Assembly (NCBI RefSeq): GCF_030272615.1
Contig: NC_081408.1
Span: forward strand, 762,592,673 to 762,656,672
Length of the DNA stretch: 64,000 nucleotides
Direction: 5' to 3'
From: Cryptomeria japonica
Taxonomy: Eukaryota > Streptophyta > Pinopsida > Cupressales > Cupressaceae
How positions within the stretch are numbered: the first letter of the stretch is position 1; each line of letters begins with the position of its first letter. A program made the translations under genes and the position numbers. The notes beneath the pieces are model-generated. The model saw only the letters and a list, made by a program, of their open reading frames with translations. It was not told the DNA's origin and did not search any database. Of the stretch, positions 58,272 through 64,000 are shown piece by piece.

Positions 58272-60829
58272 TCATCTCCTATCCCTAGGGCTAGTGACTG
58301 GAGAGTGTCGACTGGACGCTCCCTCCTGATCTGGCCGTGAAGGTGGACCCATGGGTGTGTAGCGTGATACAGATCGTGAGTGACTCCGAGAGGAACTCCT
58401 ACGATCCCTATCCATAAGGATCGCGCGAGAGGTGGTAGCCTCGGTCTGAGCCGCTGCTAGATCTCGCCGCGCCTGCTGGAGGCCCTCTGATAGGACTCTC
58501 TCTCTCTGCCGCGCCTGCTGAAGGTCCTCTGATAGGACTCTCTCTCTCTCCCTCCATATATCTACCTGTACTCGGAATGGGAAAAACAAATCCTCATGCC
58601 GACCCGCGTTCCCCTGAGGCCTATAGGCAATCTGTGAGGAACTGGGGATCTGTGCTATCATGGAAATGTCTGTCATTGCCTGTTGAATCAAAGAACGCCA
58701 TTCCTGCACATTAGCTGTGGCAGTAGAACAGATTTTTGTTAGTACCATTCTTTATCATCAAAACATTAAGCAATCAATATAAACCTACTATACCTGGATC
58801 TCCCTCGCGCCAGTAGGGATCATGATATGGTAGTATCTGTGCCTGGGCACTGCTAGGCTCCCCTCGCTCGCATACTCTATCCACGATGGGTGTAGGCTGG
58901 ACGGTACTGGTGACAGGTCTCCGTATCGCCTCCTGTTCCCCCTGTTGGGGAATAAGAGGTGGATCCAGAGCTATGGTATCATCTCCTGAATGGTGGGGAG
59001 CTGCATCCGACTCCTCCTCATCATCTCTATCCTCCTCATCCTCGTCCTCATCTGCATCATCACCTGCATCCTCCTCATCCTCCTCTCTATCCGCATCCTC
59101 ATTCTCCTCCTCCTCGTCGCTGGGCTGATCGCCTGTAGGTGGATCAGGATCTCCCGCCTCCTCATGACCCTCTCCCTCCTCTGGCTCCTCTGACCTGGAT
59201 CCCTCGTCCTCGTCTCGGTCTCCATGGGCCTGGATAGCCTGTCGGATGATCTGGTGGAAAGATAGGACCTGGATATGATCTCATGAACCATGAAACATAT
59301 CTACGCTGTGCTCCAGGCTCTGCAGAATAGTCGGTGACTACATCTTGATCAGATCCCTCTAAGTCTGTCGTCTCAATATCATCTACCATCGGTCTCGCTA
59401 CTGCTCCAGGTCTGGGAAGGACCCGTGAGTGTCGAGTATAGATGGGCACATCGGCTGGAACACACTGCTCTAGTCCGAACCGCCTCCGTACTCGGTCAAA
59501 GTAGAAAGGGACTATGATGTGTGCATATCGTCCTCGCAGTAGGCGGTTCCTCTGTAGACATGCTAACTGTCTCTCCATACCATCCCATCTGTGCATCAGT
59601 AGGTAAGGTCTCCACACTATCACCTCGGATGTCAGTCTATCAACAATCACTCTCCAATACAACAAATCGCCAAATCTCCACTCTCTGGTAAGTGGATAAG
59701 CGAACACCCTAGGTTGCTCGCTCGCTGTACTCAGTGGAAAGCCGATGGGCCTGGTGCATGTGAAGTGCTCTAAAATCCACACCTGTAGAAGTGTGCATGT
59801 CATCAAACTACAACCCTGTCCGAATACATACTCCTCAAGGTCGTGATAGAGATGCGCAAGCATACTCCGACCCCAAGCATACACTCTCCTGTGTCTCTCC
59901 ATCGCTCTGATACACCATGTGAGGCCCCCATGCATGTGTGTCCCTCGCCCATTAGGGCAGACGGCTAGTGCTATGATGGCTATCATAAGGCGTCTCAGAA
60001 GTGGTACCTCCCCTGTAGGATGTAAGAGCCAGCTGACCATGATGCGACCTCTCGTCTCGCTCGGCATGACTCTCCCTATGCAATACACCTGCTCTCTCTG
60101 ATGATCCTCCGCTGACCGATCGGTCGCGTATGTAACCGTCGCTCCTCTGATAGGAAGACGAAGTATATGGTACACATCCTCGAGTGTGACCGTCAGCTCT
60201 CCTATTGGAAGGTGAAAGGTGCATGTGTCAGGATCCCATCGCTCCATCAAGGCCATCAGCATCGCAGGATGAAATCGAATGGCCGGCATGAGAATCGCGT
60301 ACGACAATCCCACAATCGACAGTGTGTCTCTCTCTGACTAAGTCAGCCGCGGAATCTGATCTCGCAAAGTGCGAAGAATATGTCCCGCTGTGTGCTCTCT
60401 CATGTACGGGAGACCCTGCAAACGAAAACATGACGATAATCAGTACTCGATCATCGAAATCGCAAATGCAAACTGTTGTACATTGTATGCTAGCCTTGTA
60501 ACCTCTCGCCAGGCCCTGATTGGGGACCATGGCGCCCTGATGGGGACCATGGCGCCCTGTCAGGGACCATGGCACCCTGAGGGGACCATGGCGCCCCTGT
60601 CAGGGACCATGACGCCCTGGGGGGACCAGGGCGCCCCTCAGGGACCATGGCGCCCTGGGTGGGCCCCGGTCAGCCTTCGAGGCCCGCATACGATCACGGA
60701 AAAATCAAAAATGCAAAAAATCAACAGTCAAACGTTCAGTCAACTCACCTCGTCCAGTGGCTCGTCGTCGATCACGGCCTGGCGCAGGCTCTCAATCCTC
60801 GTAGGACGCTCCGGTCGTCGTGAAGGCAT
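58272..60829 (-). pseudogene. Three-exon plant mobile domain (PMD, MAIN-like) gene, antisense inside the gypsy element
   Basis: Exon 1 is 60749-60829 (27 codons, MPSRRPERPTRIES...DE), donor GAG|gtgagt. The first intron is 60416-60748, acceptor tttgcag|GGT. Exon 2 is 58794-60415, donor CCAG|gtatag. The second intron is 58715-58793, acceptor ctgccacag|CTAAT. Exon 3 is 58272-58714. Phases match at both junctions (0 and 1). Exon 2 encodes a PMD: LMALMERWDPDTCTFHLP followed by GELTVTLEDVYHILRLP is the family signature, and the domain continues through WLLHPTGEVPLLRR and PYLLMHRWDG. A Glu/Asp-rich tail follows (59000-59200). Exon 3 adds a coiled coil with a duplicated RERVLSE(D/G)LQQAR and an Arg/Ser-rich end. 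PMD proteins such as MAIN/MAIL1 are nuclear silencing or genome-stability factors; this role is only by family. Defects: TAG at 60338-60340, and a frameshift between about 59190 and 59280 where the PMD frame and acidic-tail frame part. Confidence 0.85.
60517..60660 (+). repeat. GC-rich minisatellite in the first intron of the PMD gene
   Basis: Seven units of about 20-21 bp built on GGGGACCATGGCGCCCTG, with variants in single bases. The unit joins two palindromes, CCATGG and GGCGCC. Similar wording (GGCGCCCTGGTCC) occurs in both LTRs of the element. Confidence 0.9.
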
Positions 60830-61406
60830 GATGATGGCTAGGTGGGCTCCGCTACACTGAATAGTATTCTGAAATCGACAAAGTGACGAATACAAGTGTC
60901 ACTTTCGAGGTATATACTCTCGTTTGTTTATTCTTACTTGTTGAAACCCTAATTTTCCTCTCATTTCATCATAACTTGAGTTTGGGAGATGCGATTTTCG
61001 AGCCGTTTGTTGCGTTGGAATCGTATTTTCCTTCTCCTACTCTCGGGATGTTCCAAAAAGTGCTCTGATGAAGCCTATTTAGCGAACACTCCTCATCAAC
61101 ACTCTCTTACACAATTTGTCGCAAGTAAACATGCTACCCTGTTTCACCTCCCTAATAAGCAAGTCGAAACAGGGGGGGGCATATAGCTACTCACAGATTT
61201 CATCACTTTCCCTAGTAAGCATTAGGTGATTTTGTGATCTAACGTGTGTTTTGTAGGGTGCGGTTCCTAACTGTGTACTGCAGATACCGCTGGGGGCTTC
61301 GTCCGACAACTTATGGATATATCCTTTTTCAAATAATGTTTACTTTTCTGTACTTTAGCTTGCATATGCACGTAGTACTCATATGACCGCTAAAGTGGGG
61401 GCTAAA
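60830..61406 (-). promoter_or_regulatory. Region upstream of the antisense PMD gene; candidate promoter
   Basis: 577 bp between the PMD ATG and the 3' LTR. On the minus strand GAGTATATACC (60909-60919), about 80-90 nt upstream of the ATG, is a possible TATA box. The region is non-coding on both strands as far as I can see. The sense-strand PPT lies at its far end. Promoter function is an inference. Confidence 0.35.
61392..61406 (+). other. Polypurine tract of the gypsy element
   Basis: AAAGTGGGGGCTAAA directly precedes the 3' LTR start TGTAGTG at 61407. Confidence 0.8.
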
Positions 61407-63062
61407 TGTAGTGTCGTAAATTGTACGCACTCGCTAGGGTGGTACAATTTCACACCTAGTTTAGCACCCGCCTTAGTACATTTGGCATTCTGCATTGCAT
61501 TTCTCCTTAAGCACATAATTAATCAATTTAATTAGGTCTAAGGTTCCATTTCATCATTCTCTACATCACAAAGTTGGGCCCTTTCACTAAAGCGCGCCCT
61601 TCGCATTTTATTCCTTCAATACATCACTTAATCAAAAACCCTAATTAAGTCCTATTCCGAACTTGGGCTTGGTTTCGGGGTCAAAACATCTCGAAATCAC
61701 CTGTAACTTCGGGATTCTCTCTAAAATCATCATATCCGACGGCCCTGAAAATTTGGTGAAAAGTTGTCGGGACCGTGGCACCCGGTGCACATGGTCCCGG
61801 ACATTTTTCCCGAAATTTCGGGAGCACGATCCAATCATAAAATAAAGCTTAACCCCAAGAAATTGGCAGGATATTCAATCTCTAGGTCGGCCAAAATACG
61901 AATTTACGACCTAGGGTTTCATACATAAAAGCTCTCTTTCCTCATTTGAAGGGATCCGATTTTTGTTTCCAGGAATTTCATATGCAGCGAAAGAGCAGAT
62001 CTTTGAGGACTTCAACAACATTCAACATCATTCTATCAAGCATCTATCCAATTCATTCATCCACTTAGGGCTTGGAAGACATTGAAGAACAATAGGAGAT
62101 TACCGACTGAAGATTGGCTTGTACTCCTCCCTTGAGGGTTGGGTATGATTTCGTATTGTTTTCATGTCTTTGCATAAGCTTTGATACATCATTTATTCAT
62201 GCTTTAGATCACATTGCATCTTGATTTAGAGCATTTGCATTATCATTTACAAGCAATTAGGGTTTACTTTCTAGGTTGCTCTAGTTTGCTTTCTTGCATT
62301 TTTGGACCTTGCACACACACTAGGTCTGCACACACAATACATTTTACAAAACAACTTGGCTATTCGTGGAGGTGGAAATCACCGAAGCGGGGGTTTGACT
62401 AAGGCAAAACCCTATATAGCTGCCCCTCCCCCTTTTCAGATATTATTGCAGGTTTCGGGATTCGGACGACGCCGCAGGGTACAGATCGGGAGAGAGAAAG
62501 TTGGGACAGCACTCTGTGTGAAATTGCAGAGCAGGAGACCGGGACAGGGGCGCTGGGCGCCCTGGTCCTGCCAGGACAGGGGCGCTGGGCACCCTGGTCC
62601 CTGGGACAGAGGCGCTGGGCGCCCTGGTCCTCCGGACAGACAGTTTGCAGACAGTTTCCAAGCAATGTTTCAGAGTGCAGAACAGTGGTTTCCGGTGCAG
62701 TTTTTAGGACAGTGGCGCCCGCGCCCCCGTCCCGAATATTTTCAGTCCGATTTTGACTCCGGGTACATATCTGCATTCTTATTTTATCCTTACATTTACA
62801 GCTGTTCATTGTTTAATCTCAATTCTGCAATCTTGTTATTGGTTCATACTTGCATTTTGGGATTAGGGTTTGAACTTGCATTACTTGATCTTACAATTTC
62901 AACAAGGGAATAGGAATCCTAATAGATATCCCGTGGCTCTCTCTTTCACCAAAAGAAGTAGCCAATCGTGCGATATCTCTAGGCTCTTTCGTATTCCGTA
63001 ATGTGTGTCAAAGAGTAGGATTAGGGTATGTTGACCTAGTCTCGCTTTTTTTCTCCCACACA
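61407..63062 (+). repeat. 3' LTR of the gypsy element
   Basis: 1,656 bp, nearly identical to 50266-51923. Differences include a 2-bp deletion in 'cttgggggctt', scattered transitions in the GC-rich triple repeat, and a TATA-like box at 61921-61930 in the same position. A longer plus-strand open frame (62302-62913) than in the 5' LTR results from one base length change. Confidence 0.95.
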
Positions 63063-63067
63063 AGTTG

Positions 63068-63215
63068 ATAGGCGGTTGTTTACGTGAAATGGTTGAGGCT
63101 TTCTAAAGGCATTGTATTCAATATAAAATCGATTGATCAAATCTTGGGAAAATAATATATTATTTTGATTTTTTCCAATGAGTAAAATTATTGTTCCCTG
63201 TGTATATACCATTTC
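63068..63215 (+). repeat. 3' LTR of the copia-like element, part 2
   Basis: Continues the LTR interrupted at 50260. 'ataggcggttgtttacgtg', 'aaatggttgaggctttct', 'attgtattcaatataaaatc' and 'taccattt' match 47690-47845 in order. Confidence 0.55.
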
Positions 63216-63390
63216 TATAGTGAAAAGACAATCCATAAATCCAAAAGATGATGTAGAACTCTAACTGCATTTTATTAATCTATGACTAAAAGTATTGTGA
63301 ACTTTACATTCTGTAAAAGCAGATGAATAACTATCTATCTTCTCTATTTAATTTAATATGTTTCTGTACAATAGTAATTTACTAATTTAC
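63216..63390. other. Short flank, nothing recognised
   Basis: AT-rich sequence between the end of the split copia-like LTR and the start of the hAT-like repeat. No feature seen. Confidence 0.4.
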
Positions 63391-64000
63391 CTAGGTTACC
63401 AGTTCTAGTACTGGTTCGGGTTCGGTTTGCAGGTTCGATCAAAAGAAATTTTGGGGTTGGGTTCATTTTGGGTTTGTCCATATAAAACATATGAAAAGTA
63501 GAAATAAATACATATTTGCATCAGTAATTAAGTTCAAAATACCATACATAGCATCATATCGTATAATAAACGTAACCACCATAAAAATAATAAATATTCC
63601 AATGTCAATTAGTCAAAATCAAATGTCATGATATGTATTACATATTAAACTTAAAAAATAATAATGTCAAGCATCAACAATCAACCATCACTAATCAAGC
63701 ACTATCATATGGGTCTTCAAAAATACCATCACCATCCATATTATCAAAACATAATAATAGACATTGTACACTAACACTATGTCATCCCCCTAAAAGAAAA
63801 AGTTGTCTTCCTCGTAGTAAAGAAAACAAGCGAGTATCAAATAATATTAGGGAAGATTGTCCAATTTGATGATGATACAGTAGACAAAAACCTGTATGCA
63901 AACTTGGAGAGTAGGCGGCTAATCCAATGAGTTTAGTCAGAGTCCGAGGGCAGTGACCCAATAGGATCAACAGACAATGCCCCTCACAATGTCTATATGT
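63391..64000 (-). mobile_element. Second hAT-like non-autonomous element, partial at window end
   Basis: CTAGGTTACCAGTTCTAG with 'tactggttcgggttcgg' at 63391 resembles the terminal repeat of the element at 47885 (CTAAGTTACCGGGTTCG, 'ggtaccggtcctgg'). The AT-rich interior with 'atcaacaatcaaccatcac' style wording resembles the reverse complement of 48140-48420. The other end is not found before base 64000. Confidence 0.45.

Larger units (their letters stand above)
50266..63062 (+). mobile_element. Complete 12.8-kb Ty3/gypsy element (Tat-like), TSD AGTTG, with antisense PMD gene
   Basis: LTRs 50266-51923 and 61407-63062, termini TGTAG...CACACA. The target duplication AGTTG is exact at 50261-50265 and 63063-63067. 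A PBS-like TGGTGAACCCGACGTG follows the 5' LTR, and a PPT (AAAGTGGGGGCTAAA) precedes the 3' LTR. The interior holds one long pol ORF (52094-57673) and, on the other strand, a spliced PMD gene (58272-60829). The two RNase H domains and the extra region between integrase and 3' LTR are Tat-lineage traits. By eye the LTRs differ at roughly 25-30 positions plus a few 1-2 base indels over 1.66 kb, so the insertion is fairly recent for this genome. It sits inside the 3' LTR of a copia-like element. Confidence 0.95.

Noticed and set aside
58886-59291. Plus-strand Ser-rich frame and minus-strand Arg/Met-rich frame
   Set aside because: They are shadows of the Glu/Asp-rich tail of the antisense PMD gene in other frames.

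Overview
This window is nuclear DNA of a seed plant, most likely a conifer. It is AT-rich and dominated by nested, decayed LTR retrotransposons, LINEs and miniature elements. I see only one clear host gene, and no organellar or bacterial signature. The conifer assignment is an inference from the overall repeat style and the impression that several repeat families resemble gymnosperm ones; it was not tested by a search.

Layout. 1-2008: end of an LTR element (coiled-coil reading frame, then an LTR). 2.9-6.5 kb: decayed minus-strand Ty3/gypsy gag. 6.6-11.5 kb: a copia-type LTR split by a 5'-truncated LINE that carries an extra ORF after its RNase H. 12.1-15.8 kb: a second minus-strand gypsy remnant. 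15.8-20.7 kb: an array of a 20-bp satellite that flips orientation, interrupted by a miniature retroelement and by a 2-kb LTR-type insertion with a 5-bp target duplication. 20.7-22.3 kb: a giant polypyrimidine/polypurine inverted block. 23.7-25.1 kb: another miniature element and the 3' end of a copia element. 25.2-30.7 kb: a degenerate element flanked by long direct repeats, with a tRNA-like SINE inside. 33.4-34.1 kb: an intact two-exon LOB-domain (LBD3/LBD4-like) transcription factor gene. 36 kb: a minus-strand relative of the LINE-associated ORF. 41.7-42.7 kb: copia RNase H and LTR. 43.2-46.1 kb: a complete small element with LTRs, PBS, PPT, TSD and only a gag gene. 47.6-50.3 kb: a copia-like LTR element carrying two hAT-like MITEs. 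50.3-63.1 kb: a complete 12.8-kb gypsy element inserted into the second LTR of that copia-like element.

The most interesting object is the 12.8-kb gypsy element (50266-63062, TSD AGTTG). Its single 1859-codon ORF has protease, a G-patch, RT, two RNase H domains and a DD35E integrase, but no recognisable capsid (gag) domain. Downstream, on the opposite strand, lies a three-exon gene for a plant mobile domain (PMD, MAIN-like) protein with intact GT-AG introns, an acidic tail and a coiled-coil/SR-like C-terminus. Being antisense to the genomic RNA would explain how its introns survived retrotransposition. It carries one stop codon and one frameshift in this copy.

All homology calls are from reading translated sequence by eye; no database search was run.
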